Positions 41,940 through 50,665 of a stretch of 64,000 nt of DNA are shown here, in pieces (the stretch's first letter is position 1; each line of letters begins with the position of its first letter). The DNA is taken from the NCBI RefSeq assembly GCF_035975855.1, contig NZ_CP109055.1, forward strand, positions 9,052,001 to 9,116,000, written 5' to 3'. The notes beneath the pieces are model-generated. The model had not been told where the DNA came from, did no database searches, and was given only the letters and a program-made list of their open reading frames with translations. The position numbers were made by a program, and so were the translations under genes. The stretch is from Streptomyces sp. NBC_01304. Lineage in GTDB: Bacteria > Actinomycetota > Actinomycetes > Streptomycetales > Streptomycetaceae.

Positions 41940-42691
41940 GGTCCAACGGCCGGTCGGTCCGGATCCAGTTGCTGGTCGCCGAACAGGCGGCCCAGCGAGG
42001 TGGACGGGTCGGCGTGATGGACGTGTGCACGGCAGCGGTGGTCGCGTTGCCGGTCAGCGGAGCCGGGGTGTCCGCGATGTCCAAGAGTGCGGCGAGCTAT
42101 CCCCTGTGCAGCACCGACGACATCAGTGAGCAGTTGGAGGAACTACAGCTCACTCTCGGCGAGGGGCCCTGCGTGGATGCCTTCACCCATCAGCGCGCCG
42201 TCCTGACCCCAGATCTACGCGCGGCTGAACTGCAAGACTGCTGGTCGGTGTTTGCCAATGCGGCCCTGGAGGCCGGGGCGCGCGCGGTCTTCGCCTTCCC
42301 CCTGCAGATCGGTGCGATCAGCCCAGGAGTCCTCGATCTGTACGCCGACGTGCCCGGCACGCTGGACGTGGAGGAATTGGCCGATGCCCTGGCCTTCGCC
42401 GACACGGCCACCCTCGTCCTGCTCGGCACGCAGATCGACGCGACAGGAGCACCCCCCACCACGGGCACCGCGCACGAAGACACTGAGGATCTGGGCGGAT
42501 ACCGGGCCGAAATCGACCAGGCCACCGGCGCGCTCATGGTCCAGCTCGACATCGGCATCGAGGAAGCCTTCATCCGGTTGCGTGCTTACGCGTTCGCCCA
42601 CGAGCTCCGTCTCTCCGATGTCGCCGCCGATGTGGTGGCCCACAGGCTTCACCTCACTGATGACACGGACCCGGGCGATGACGATGGCTGA
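41936..42691 (+). CDS. GAF-ANTAR regulator (first)
   Basis: A 251-residue protein with an N-terminal GAF sensor domain (LCSTDDISEQLEELQLTLGEGPC, RAVFAFPLQIGAISPGVLDLY) and a C-terminal ANTAR RNA-binding domain (EIDQATGALMVQLDIGIEEAFIRLRAYAFAHELRLSDVAADVV). ANTAR proteins bind paired RNA hairpins and act as antiterminators, controlled by a sensor such as GAF. ATG 41936 overlaps the previous stop. I did not find the characteristic hexaloop hairpin pair next to it. Confidence 0.88.
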   Translation: MRSNGRSVRIQLLVAEQAAQRGGRVGVMDVCTAAVVALPVSGAGVSAMSKSAASYPLCSTDDISEQLEELQLTLGEGPCVDAFTHQRAVLTPDLRAAELQDCWSVFANAALEAGARAVFAFPLQIGAISPGVLDLYADVPGTLDVEELADALAFADTATLVLLGTQIDATGAPPTTGTAHEDTEDLGGYRAEIDQATGALMVQLDIGIEEAFIRLRAYAFAHELRLSDVAADVVAHRLHLTDDTDPGDDDG

Positions 42692-42775
42692 CAACCTCGC
42701 GCGGTCCGGCGAAGACGCTGCGCTGCACTTTCCGCCTTGTGGGGGCCGTACTAGAGTCGATCGAGGGTGTGACCG

Positions 42776-43492
42776 ATGAATGAGCAGCTGCTGGCCGAAA
42801 CCTTCGTCGAACTGGCCGACAACCTGGTCGCCGACTTCGACCTGATCGACTTCCTGCGCCTGTTGACCGACCGGTGCGTGGGCATGCTCGACGTCACCGC
42901 CGCCGGCGTCCTGCTTGCCGACCACAACGGTGAACTGCGCGTCATGGCCGCCTCCGACGAGCAGGTACGCCTCCTGGAACTCTTCCAGATCCAAAGCAAC
43001 GAAGGCCCCTGCCTGGAGTGCTTCCACAGCGGCGTGCCGGTGACCGTGGCGGACTTGAGCACGCAGACCGAGCGGTGGCCGCGGTTCACCGAGGCAGCAG
43101 ACCTGTGCGGGTTCTACGCGGTCCAGGCCGTGCCGATGCGCCTGCGGGACGAGGTCGTCGGCGCCCTCAATCTCTTCCGCGCCGCCCCGGGTCCCTTCGA
43201 CCCGCTCGAGGCTTCCATCGCCCAGGCCCTGGCCGACGTCGCCACGATCAGCTTGCTGCAGCAACGCTCCACCCATCGCAGCACCATCCTCAACGAACAG
43301 CTCCAGAACGCGCTCAACAGCCGCGTACTGATCGAGCAGGCCAAGGGCAAACTCGCCGAACGCCAGAACATCGACATGGAACAAGCCTTCAGCGCGCTGC
43401 GCGGCTACGCCCGGGCACACAACCGGCGCCTGTCCGATGTGGCCCGAGCGTTCATCGACGACTCCGAACCCCTCGCCGGCCTGGACGACTGA
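42776..43492 (+). CDS. GAF-ANTAR regulator (second)
   Basis: A 238-residue paralogue: GAF domain (TAAGVLLADHNGELRVMAASDE, EGPCLECFHSGVPVTVADLS, GFYAVQAVPMRLRDEVVGALNLF) and ANTAR (RVLIEQAKGKLAERQNIDMEQAFSALRGYARAHNRRLSDVARAFI). It lies 84 bases after the first copy with its own start. It keeps the stronger ANTAR match and a Cys-x2-Cys pair in the GAF domain. Confidence 0.9.
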   Translation: MNEQLLAETFVELADNLVADFDLIDFLRLLTDRCVGMLDVTAAGVLLADHNGELRVMAASDEQVRLLELFQIQSNEGPCLECFHSGVPVTVADLSTQTERWPRFTEAADLCGFYAVQAVPMRLRDEVVGALNLFRAAPGPFDPLEASIAQALADVATISLLQQRSTHRSTILNEQLQNALNSRVLIEQAKGKLAERQNIDMEQAFSALRGYARAHNRRLSDVARAFIDDSEPLAGLDD

Positions 43493-43548
43493 ACACCGTC
43501 GCTTGGCCGAATGTGTCAGGGATCGGTGGCGCGAGGACGAAGTGGGCG

Positions 43549-43836
43549 TCAGGCCCGGTTGACGCGTCCGGCGACTGCGTGGCCGATCAGGAGGTAAACG
43601 AGTGCGGGCAGGCCGTAGTTGACCACGGTGCGCCAGTTGTCGGACTCGATGGTGAACAGGTTGCGCGACCAGCCTGAGAGCCAGTTCGCCGCGTCGTGGA
43701 TCCAGTCCACCGCGCTGTTGGCGGTGTTCGCGTCGAGGAGGAAGAGGGCGATCCAGAGGATCAGGATCAGTGCTGCGATGTCCGCGATGAGGAGGATAGC
43801 CGTCCCCGCGGGGTTTCCGCCGTAGCGTCTGGCCAT
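43549..43836 (-). CDS. Small membrane protein
   Basis: A 95-residue protein with two hydrophobic helices (TAILLIADIAALILILWIALFLL, then YGLPALVYLLIGHAVAG) joined by a Trp-rich, probably extracytoplasmic loop. Starts MARRYGGNPAG at ATG 43836; a longer in-frame reading has no ribosome site. Such proteins are common in Streptomyces stress loci. Function unknown. Confidence 0.7.
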   Translation of the reverse strand: MARRYGGNPAGTAILLIADIAALILILWIALFLLDANTANSAVDWIHDAANWLSGWSRNLFTIESDNWRTVVNYGLPALVYLLIGHAVAGRVNRA

Positions 43837-43975
43837 AGCCAACGACTCGCCCCGATGGCCGAATTGAAACCTGGGAGCGCCCGAATGACTGCCTGATACG
43901 GGGGAACTCGGCCGACAGCGACGCAGACCTCGCCAGTGGGTTGGGGCGCATCGCCCCCCTGGCAGGAGTAGGTAG

Positions 43976-44164
43976 ATGCTCGCATTCGCAGCGGCTGTGC
44001 TCTTCGTCATCGCCTTCATCATTCACGTCACCGAGACGTCGACCGAGGCGATCTTCAGTCCGACCAGTCTCATGCTCGTCGGACTTGCCCTCCTCGCGCT
44101 GCACTCGGGCGGTGTCGGGTCCGGATGGGCTGCCCGGGGCCGAGGCCGTGGACGCCGGCGCTGA
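43976..44164 (+). CDS. Very small membrane protein
   Basis: A 62-residue protein with two membrane helices (LAFAAAVLFVIAFIIHVTE, then SLMLVGLALLALHSGGV) and an Arg-rich tail. AGGAG precedes the ATG by 8 bases. The function is unknown; it may partner the divergent small membrane protein at 43549. Confidence 0.7.
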   Translation: MLAFAAAVLFVIAFIIHVTETSTEAIFSPTSLMLVGLALLALHSGGVGSGWAARGRGRGRRR

Positions 44165-44347
44165 GGGAGACGTCCACTGCGACAGCTCCCCGCCCTCCAC
44201 CCGTTCCACGGCGGCGACCACGCTCTCCCCGGCATTCACGGCATAGCCCCGTCGCCGCGCCAAGCAGCAGAGTGATCGCAACCTTGTCATGGTGAGCAGC
44301 CCTGGAGCTCGGCCGCGTCGTCTTTGCTACGAGTCGAGGAGTCCAGG

Positions 44348-45331
44348 ATGTCCCTGCACGCAGAACCCGAGATCCGGCCGGTGCCGCCGAGGCCCGCATA
44401 CGACGGGACATCGCCCTTTCCCCGTACGGCGCCGTTGCTCCGCACGCCGGGCGCGCGATGGCAGCTGGCGGCGACCGCCGTCATCGTGGCCTTCCCCTTC
44501 CTGGCGGTGGTGCTGGCCGGATGGGTGCTGTGGGGCAATGTGCTCGGTCCTGTCGACGTCGTACTGGCCGTCGTCTTCTATGTCTTGACCGGTCTGGGCA
44601 TCACGGTGGGCTTTCACCGGCTGTTGACCCACCGGAGCTTTACCGCCGCCCCCGCGCTGCGCCTCCTGCTTGGCGTGGCCGGGTCCATGAGCTTTCAGGG
44701 AGATGTGATCGGCTGGGTGGCCACCCACCGCCGCCACCATGCCTTCACCGACCGGCCGGGCGACCCGCACTCGCCGTTCCGCTACGGCACCGGCGTGCGA
44801 GGTCAGTTCCGCGGCCTGGTCCATGCCCACGTCGGCTGGCTGTTCGCCGGCGACTCCAGCCCGGCCGACCGTTATGCGCCCGACCTGCTCGCCGACCGCT
44901 CCACGCGCGCCCTCGCGCGTGCATTCCCTGCCCTGTGCGTGATCTCCCTGGCTCTGCCGTTCGCGATCGGCTGGGCCATCGGCGGCACCCTGCACGATGC
45001 GCTGACCGCCCTTCTGTGGGCGGGACTTGTCCGGGTCGCTTTGCTCCAGCATGTGACGTGGAGCGTGAACTCGCTGTGCCACATGATCGGCGAACGCCCC
45101 TTCCGCACCCGCCGCCACGACCGCGCGACCAATCTCTGGCCCTTGGCGCTCCTCTCGTTCGGCGAGAGTTGGCACAACCTCCACCATGCCGAGCCCACTT
45201 GCGCCCGGCATGGCGTCGACCGCGGCCAGCTCGACCCGACCGCCGCCGCCATCCGCCTCTTCGAACGACTCGGCTGGGCCACCGATGTGCACTGGCCCGA
45301 CCCCCGCCGCCTGGACGGCCGCCGACAGTGA
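44348..45331 (+). CDS. Membrane fatty-acid (acyl-CoA) desaturase
   Basis: A 327-residue di-iron membrane enzyme that introduces a double bond into a fatty acyl chain. All three histidine boxes are present: HRLLTH (about residue 90), HRRHH (about 127) and HNLHH (about 276). Four helices flank them. ATG 44348 follows GAGGAGTCCAGG. The reductase and ferredoxin partners are not in the window. It would change membrane fluidity, fitting the stress theme of the island. Confidence 0.92.
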   Translation: MSLHAEPEIRPVPPRPAYDGTSPFPRTAPLLRTPGARWQLAATAVIVAFPFLAVVLAGWVLWGNVLGPVDVVLAVVFYVLTGLGITVGFHRLLTHRSFTAAPALRLLLGVAGSMSFQGDVIGWVATHRRHHAFTDRPGDPHSPFRYGTGVRGQFRGLVHAHVGWLFAGDSSPADRYAPDLLADRSTRALARAFPALCVISLALPFAIGWAIGGTLHDALTALLWAGLVRVALLQHVTWSVNSLCHMIGERPFRTRRHDRATNLWPLALLSFGESWHNLHHAEPTCARHGVDRGQLDPTAAAIRLFERLGWATDVHWPDPRRLDGRRQ

Positions 45332-45421
45332 ACCTGGCCCCGCGACGGAGAGCGTCTCGGTCTTCGTGGTGTGGCGAACCCGGGATGCCGGGTCCTGCCT
45401 GCCCTCGTACTCGGGCTGACA

Positions 45422-46252
45422 TCAGGAAGCCTTCTGCAGCCCGTCGGTCTCGGCCATCACTTGGTCACGCAGGCGCGCACAAGTGCCGCTGATCAGGCGG
45501 GAGACGTGCATCTGGGAGATGCCGAACTGCTCGGCGATGCTGCGCTGTGTCATCTCGCGGAAGAACCTCAGGTAGAGGATCTTCTGTTCGCGTTCGGGCA
45601 GCGCCTTCAGCAGCGGCCGAAGGGCTTCACGGTTGACGATCCAGTCGAAGCCGGGCTCGACATCACCAAGAGTGTCGGCCAAGGTACGGCCATCCGCGGA
45701 GAAGACGGGCCCCGCATCCAGTGACAGCAGGGCGAAGCTCTCCAGAGCCCCTTGTCCAAGGCGCACCTCGGCCTCGGTCAGGCCCGTGTACGCGGCGATC
45801 TCCTGGATCGTGGGCCCTCGGGAGTCGAGCGAGCAGCCCATTTCCCCGCTCGCGGCCCTGACCTTCATGCGTAACTCCTGTACGTGTCGCGGCACATGGA
45901 CCCCCCAGAGGCCGTCCCGGAAGTGCCGTTTCATTGCGCCGAGGATCGTCGGTATGGCAAAGCTTGGAAATGCGGCACCGCGCTCCGGGTCGAAGCGGGA
46001 GACCGCCTTGACCAGGCCCAGGTGGGCGACTTGGACGAGGTCTTCGAAGGATTCGCCTCGATGCTGGTACCGGCGGGCGAGGCGTACGGCCATCGGCATC
46101 CAGACACACACCACCTCCTGCTGCAGCGCGGACTTCTCCGGGCCGTCGGGCAGGGCGGCGATACGGGCGAACGCGGCGGTGGTGTCCGGGCTGTCGTCGT
46201 GGGGGTGGGTGCGTCGTGCGCCGCGGGTGCTCTGCGCGGGTGTGTACGTCAT
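45422..46252 (-). CDS. SigB/SigF/SigG-type stress sigma factor
   Basis: A 276-residue group 3 sigma factor. Region 2 includes ESFEDLVQVAHLGLVKAVSRFDPERGAAFPSF, and region 3 and region 4 (KILYLRFFREMTQRSIAEQFGISQMHVSRLI) are intact. SigB-type factors are controlled by an anti-sigma kinase and a STAS antagonist. A STAS protein is on the island (40828), but no anti-sigma kinase gene is visible here. ATG 46252 follows GGGGAGA. Confidence 0.92.
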   Translation of the reverse strand: MTYTPAQSTRGARRTHPHDDSPDTTAAFARIAALPDGPEKSALQQEVVCVWMPMAVRLARRYQHRGESFEDLVQVAHLGLVKAVSRFDPERGAAFPSFAIPTILGAMKRHFRDGLWGVHVPRHVQELRMKVRAASGEMGCSLDSRGPTIQEIAAYTGLTEAEVRLGQGALESFALLSLDAGPVFSADGRTLADTLGDVEPGFDWIVNREALRPLLKALPEREQKILYLRFFREMTQRSIAEQFGISQMHVSRLISGTCARLRDQVMAETDGLQKAS

Positions 46253-46457
46253 GGGCACGTGTCTCCCCGGTCGGTGGTGTCCCTCACCGTGGGAGCGTGT
46301 GGACCGCGGCGCGCTGGGGAGCAGCGTCAGCTGCTCCCACGGGCGTGCCTCCGGTCTGAAGCACGACGGGCGAGTTCCCCCGTGTGGCGCACTCAAACGG
46401 GCTGCGCCATATCCTCCGCGGGCCAGGTGGACTCCTCGGACGCGGGGTGGACCCGGA

Positions 46458-46835
46458 TCAGAGGCGCAGGAGTCGTTCGGCGAGGCTGCGGTATTCGCGC
46501 AGTGCGGTACGCAGGTCCTCGGTGACGGAATCGCCGGTCGCGTCTTGCCAGGACTCGCGCATCATGGCGTGGCGCTCGCCGAGGATCTGGCCGACCTTGG
46601 CGATGAGTTCACCGAGCAGCGCGTCGGCTTCCTCGACCGCGGGCCGTGGTGCGTCCACGAAGCCGTTGACGGCGTGATGGAGGCGCAGTTGCAGCTTGTC
46701 GCACTCCCCCGGCGGGAGTGCCGTGCCGGGCTCCGCGGCGGGAGTGGGCTGCCGGGGCTCCGACATGGACATGGGTTCCTGAGGATCGGGCCTGCGCGCG
46801 AACTGCGGGGGCTCGGGTTGCTGGGGCTCGGTCAC
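46458..46835 (-). CDS. Hypothetical soluble protein
   Basis: A 125-residue protein: a Pro/Glu/Gln-rich first 40 residues, then a helical body (LQLRLHHAVNGFVDAPRPAVEEADALLGELIAKV, LRTALREYRSLAERLLRL). It starts at GTG 46835, overlapping the end of the upstream gene by 4 bases. No domain recognised. It resembles partners of the membrane-anchored protein upstream in other Streptomyces, by position only. Confidence 0.7.
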   Translation of the reverse strand: MTEPQQPEPPQFARRPDPQEPMSMSEPRQPTPAAEPGTALPPGECDKLQLRLHHAVNGFVDAPRPAVEEADALLGELIAKVGQILGERHAMMRESWQDATGDSVTEDLRTALREYRSLAERLLRL

Positions 46836-47479
46836 GGTGTGCTCCCTCGGCTGGTGTCGCGGCGCCGCAGCGTCCCCCAGGGGCGCCGCTCGGGCTCGTC
46901 GCTGTCGTCTGTATCCGCGTCGTGATGGGTGTCCGGGTCCCCGGGCCGCTCGCCGGCAAGGTCGTCGTAGAAGGCGCGGGCGTGCACGAAAAGTTCGCGC
47001 AGCTCCTCCGTATTGGCCTGGCCTTTGTCAGTGCGGTGGACGGCCGCGTGCAGGCGGCGGTAGCTCTCCAGGTGCTGCGGGTGGTGCACCGAGAGAGCGG
47101 CGAGCTGCTCCCGGTACGGGTCGGCTGGGAAGCCGTGCTCGCGGGCGAGCCCGCTGAGGATCCCGTCGGCATGGGCCGCCGCCTTGGCGGGGTCGTCGAC
47201 GAACTCCTCCTGGGCGTAGGACCATTCGGCGGCGTACTGGTCGTATGCCTCGGCCGTCAAAGGGTGGATCTTCAGGTTGCCGTGGCGGTGGATCCGGCCG
47301 TCGAGGTCCTTCTTGGCCGCTGTGGTGTCGCCGTCGTACTGGGCCACGGTGCGCTCGTACTCGGGGCCGAAGCGGCGGCGCAGTCCGCTCGCGCCCTTGC
47401 CCACGAGGAACTTGACGGCCAGCAGACCGGCGATGAGGACCACCACCACGAGCAGGGCGATGAGGAAACCGGTGGACAT
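46832..47479 (-). CDS. Membrane-anchored hypothetical protein
   Basis: A 215-residue protein with one N-terminal membrane helix (FLIALLVVVVLIAGLLAVKFLV) and a cytoplasmic helical body (RFGPEYERTVAQYDGDTTAAKKDLDGRI, YAQEEFVDDPAKAAAHADGI, LESYRRLHAAVHRTD). I have seen such proteins in Streptomyces stress islands; function unknown. GGAAGG precedes ATG 47479. It is coupled to the gene at 46458. Confidence 0.75.
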   Translation of the reverse strand: MSTGFLIALLVVVVLIAGLLAVKFLVGKGASGLRRRFGPEYERTVAQYDGDTTAAKKDLDGRIHRHGNLKIHPLTAEAYDQYAAEWSYAQEEFVDDPAKAAAHADGILSGLAREHGFPADPYREQLAALSVHHPQHLESYRRLHAAVHRTDKGQANTEELRELFVHARAFYDDLAGERPGDPDTHHDADTDDSDEPERRPWGTLRRRDTSRGSTP

Positions 47480-47684
47480 GGTGTGCCTTCCGGTGGATGA
47501 GCCCGCACGTCGGGCTGTGCACAGTCGGGTAGCCGCGGCCGGCGGCACCAAACGGAACGGCCCGGCGGAGGTCTCGTACGGCATCCGCATGACAGCTGGA
47601 CGCCTGCACCCGGCAGCACCTCCGAGAGCACAGCAGGCGGACGGCCGACCGCGTGTTCGTCGTCGTGGCGGGTACCCGGCGGGC

Positions 47685-49055
47685 ATGAGAGACCTCCGCG
47701 TACCCGGCACACGGCACGTCGCACAGATAGTCTCGACCCACCCCTGGCTACCGTGGCTGACCGGTGCGGCCGCCATGGCCGCCTCCGGCAACCCCCGTGC
47801 ACGTCGCGCCGCCCTGCGCGGTACCGGCTCACTGGCCTTGGCCTCCGCCGCCGCTGCCATCACCGCCAGGTCGATGTCGGGCCGACCGAGTTCCGAGCAG
47901 TACCTCACGAAGGCGCCCCCCTGCGGGCACTCGGCCGCTGCCGCTGCTTTCGTGACCGCCGCGGTGCTGGAGTCGCCCTGGCCGGGAGCCGCTCTCACCC
48001 CCCTCGCCGCCGCAATAGCCGCTGCCCGCATCGGCCCTCGCTCGCCGGCCGCCGTCATCGAAGGCGTCGCGGTCGGAATCGGCATGGCGGTGGCCACCTG
48101 TCGCTGGTGGCCGCTGCACGTGGACCAGCCCGCCGACGCCGCCCGGCCGAACGTCCCCGTGCCCGCGCTCCCCGCAGGACGCGGGCTGATCGCAGTCGTC
48201 AACAACGGCGCGGGCGGCGACACCCCGGCAGAGGCCGAACTGCGAACTCTCTTGCCGCAGGCGGAGATACGAGTCTGTGACAGTGGCGTCGATCTGCATC
48301 TGGTGCTCGGCCAGGCCGCCAAGGACGTGCTCGCCCAGGAGGGTGGTGCGCTCGGTGTGGTCGGCGGCGACGGGACGGTCAACGCGGCGGCGGTCCTGGC
48401 CGCCGAGAGCGGACTGCCGCTGGCCGTGTTCCCCGGCGGCACCCTCAACCACTTCGCCACCGATCTCGGGCTGCCGACGCTCAAGTCCACCGCGGATGCC
48501 GTGGAGGCGGGCTGCGGCGGAGCCGTCGACCTCGGCCGGGTCACCGGCGACGGCCCCGGCATGTACTTCCTCAACACCTTCAGCATCGGCGTCTACGCCG
48601 AACTCGTCCGGGCCCGCGAAGCCCGCGAGGCACGCCTCGGCAAGTGGCCCGCACTCTGCACGGGCCTCCTGCGCGTCCTCGCCGACGGCGCACCCAACGA
48701 AGTCAACATTGACGGGCAACGCCGCCGACTATGGCTGCTCTTTGCCGGCAACAGCCGCTACGAACCGGCCGGTTTCGCCCCCTCCTACCGCCGCAGCCTC
48801 GACGACGGACTGCTCGACATCCGCATCGTCGACGGCAGGCACCCCTTCGCCCGCACCCGGCTGATCACCGCGTTCCTCACCGGAACCCTCGCCCGGTCCC
48901 GCGTTTACCAGGCCACCACCGCGACCCGGCTGCGTATCGACGCAGTGGGACCGATGGGGGACTACACCCGCGACGGGGAAGTCAGCCCAAGCGCCGGCAC
49001 TCTCATCCTCGACAAGTCGCCGCGTGCGCTGACCGTGTACCTGCCGGCGCCCTAG
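47685..49055 (+). CDS. PAP2-like / diacylglycerol kinase family fusion
   Basis: A 456-residue protein. The first 150 residues are a hydrophobic PAP2-type segment with PPCGHSAAAAAF in place of the P-S-G-H-S motif, and with the last catalytic Arg/His motif unrecognisable (IGPRSPAAVIEG), so the phosphatase half may be dead. Residues 170-456 are a diacylglycerol-kinase catalytic domain: VNNGAGG, VVGGDGTVNAAA, FPGGTLNHFATDLGLP. The enzyme would phosphorylate a lipid. A weak ribosome site precedes ATG 47685. Confidence 0.85.
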   Translation: MRDLRVPGTRHVAQIVSTHPWLPWLTGAAAMAASGNPRARRAALRGTGSLALASAAAAITARSMSGRPSSEQYLTKAPPCGHSAAAAAFVTAAVLESPWPGAALTPLAAAIAAARIGPRSPAAVIEGVAVGIGMAVATCRWWPLHVDQPADAARPNVPVPALPAGRGLIAVVNNGAGGDTPAEAELRTLLPQAEIRVCDSGVDLHLVLGQAAKDVLAQEGGALGVVGGDGTVNAAAVLAAESGLPLAVFPGGTLNHFATDLGLPTLKSTADAVEAGCGGAVDLGRVTGDGPGMYFLNTFSIGVYAELVRAREAREARLGKWPALCTGLLRVLADGAPNEVNIDGQRRRLWLLFAGNSRYEPAGFAPSYRRSLDDGLLDIRIVDGRHPFARTRLITAFLTGTLARSRVYQATTATRLRIDAVGPMGDYTRDGEVSPSAGTLILDKSPRALTVYLPAP

Positions 49056-49131
49056 TGACTTCGTGCCTTCGACAGGCCGGGCCACGGAGCCGGTCCGGAT
49101 CTGTGCACCCCAAGCTGGTTGAGGGATGTTT

Positions 49132-49968
49132 TCACAGGCGGCGCCAGCGCGCGGAGGCGAAGGAGAAGACGCCGAAGAGGATCAGTCCGATCGCGACGGC
49201 GACGAGCAGCCACGGCCCGATCGGGGTCTGGGTGAAGCTGCGGAGTGTGGCGTCGACGCCTTTGGCCTCGTCGGCGTCGAACTGGATGGCTGCGATCAGG
49301 ATGAAGATGCCGGCCGCTGCGAACACGATGCCGCGGGCCACACCACCGCCGATACCAAGGCCGGTGACGATCTGTTGCGTGCGGGGGGACATGGCGGTGG
49401 TGTCGAGCTGTCGCAGGAATTTACGCATCGCCGCCCGTGCCGCGAGCACCACGCCGATACCGATCAGGAGGCATCCCCCGGCGGCGACCAGCACCTGGCC
49501 GTAGGCGAGTTTCAGCACGGAGGCTGTCCAGTCCTTCGACTTGGCGTTGCCACTGGAGCCCTGCCCGCCGCCTGCGGCGTAGATGGCGGTGGCCCAGCAG
49601 ATGAATCCGTAGAACAGCGCCCGGCCACCGTCGAGGAGCCGCGAGGGAGTCTTCCGGTGCGGGCCCCTGGCCAGGACCGCTCGGGAGGCTCGCCACAGCG
49701 CCATGGAGCCGAAGCCCACGGCCAGCACCCACAGCATGATCTTCCCGAAGGGCTGCTCGGCGATCTTCGCCAGCGCGCCCTGCCGGTCTGCCGACTTCCC
49801 GCCGGTGCCCACGGCCATCTGTACGGCCAGGGCGCCGATGAGGACGTACACGACGCCGCGCGCCGCGAACCCCGCCCGCCCTGCGGCGGACAGCGTCTGA
49901 TCCTCCGCGGAGCGCCGGGTTGCGGCGCCTGCGGTCCGCCGCTTCCCGCGTGCTTGAGATGACGCCAC
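49132..49968 (-). CDS. DUF1206 family membrane protein
   Basis: A 278-residue protein with three repeats of a two-helix unit (GRAGFAARGVVYVLIGALAVQM, then AYGQVLVAAGGCLLIGIGVVLA, then GGVARGIVFAAAGIFILIA), the DUF1206 pattern, six helices in all. GTG 49968 has GGGGGAGGAC upstream, so the longer in-frame ATG is rejected. Function unknown. Confidence 0.87.
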   Translation of the reverse strand: MASSQARGKRRTAGAATRRSAEDQTLSAAGRAGFAARGVVYVLIGALAVQMAVGTGGKSADRQGALAKIAEQPFGKIMLWVLAVGFGSMALWRASRAVLARGPHRKTPSRLLDGGRALFYGFICWATAIYAAGGGQGSSGNAKSKDWTASVLKLAYGQVLVAAGGCLLIGIGVVLAARAAMRKFLRQLDTTAMSPRTQQIVTGLGIGGGVARGIVFAAAGIFILIAAIQFDADEAKGVDATLRSFTQTPIGPWLLVAVAIGLILFGVFSFASARWRRL

Positions 49969-50052
49969 GATGTCCTCCCCCAACGGTGGGTGCGAGTACA
50001 TGCCCGCCGTCCACGAGTTCCCCTGGCCGCCAGTTCGATGCGCTCGGCGTCA

Positions 50053-50599
50053 CTAGGGGACCCGCGGCACTTCTCGGCCTGGGTCTACTGCCGGGGAGCA
50101 GGCTGCCCGGGCCGCGGCTCGCGCGGCGTGCCTTCTGACGAGCTGCGGCAGCAGCCCCCACAGCCCGCCGCACACCAGCACCGTCGCACTCCCCGCGACC
50201 GCTCCCTCGACCCGGCCGAGCACGACGTCGACGACGAGCAGCACAGAACCGGTCATGGCCAGCATCAGCACGCTCATGCCAGCCCCGGCCAGGCGCGAGG
50301 AGGTCCGTACGATCTCGGGCTTGGCCCCGCGCTGGAACAGCGTGCGGTGCAGCGCGGCCGGCGTGGTGAACAGGTCCGCCGCGAGCACGGCGAGCAGCAG
50401 CGTGGTGATGTATACGGCACGCTGGGGGGTGTCGAGGGTGGCGAAGCGGGGGTGTGAAGGCCAGGGTCAGCAGGAAGGCGAACAGGAATTGGACCCCGGT
50501 CTGGATGATCCGCAACTCCTGGAGCGGTTCACCGTAGTTGCGGTCGGCCTGTTCCAACTTGGTCTCGTCGCGCGGCGTACGGGACGCCTTCTCGGCCAT
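50053..50599 (-). pseudogene. DUF6328-like membrane protein, frameshifted
   Basis: The N-terminus (MAEKASRTPRDETKLEQADRNY, LQELRIIQTGVQFLFAFLLTLAFTP) and the C-terminus (AVLAADLFTTPAALHRTLFQRG onward) are in different frames. Removing one base from the five-C run on the minus strand (50448-50452) joins them into one protein of about 180 residues with four helices. This is either a real frameshift or a sequencing error in a homopolymer. ATG 50599 is the start. Confidence 0.75.
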
Positions 50600-50665
50600 G
50601 TCCAGGTGAGTTGCCCGAAAGCCACGGATCAGTCGCGGATCGGGGAGGTCCACGTTGTGCCGGCA

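Noticed and set aside
43836..43870. SigB-like GTTT-N14-GGGCGA upstream of the small membrane gene
   Set aside because: The -10 deviates from GGGTAY; suggestive only.
42215..44290. 691-codon minus-strand frame opposite the GAF-ANTAR genes
   Set aside because: Shadow of well-supported plus-strand GAF-ANTAR genes; no domain, no ribosome site.
44165..44347. Possible gene on the minus strand (MTRLRSLCCLARRRGYAVNAG...)
   Set aside because: No stable domain and frame runs into real genes; not supportable.
47653..47675. SigB-type promoter GTGTT-N12-GGGTAC before the lipid kinase gene
   Set aside because: Spacing is shorter than the usual 14-16 bases and the -35 is imperfect.
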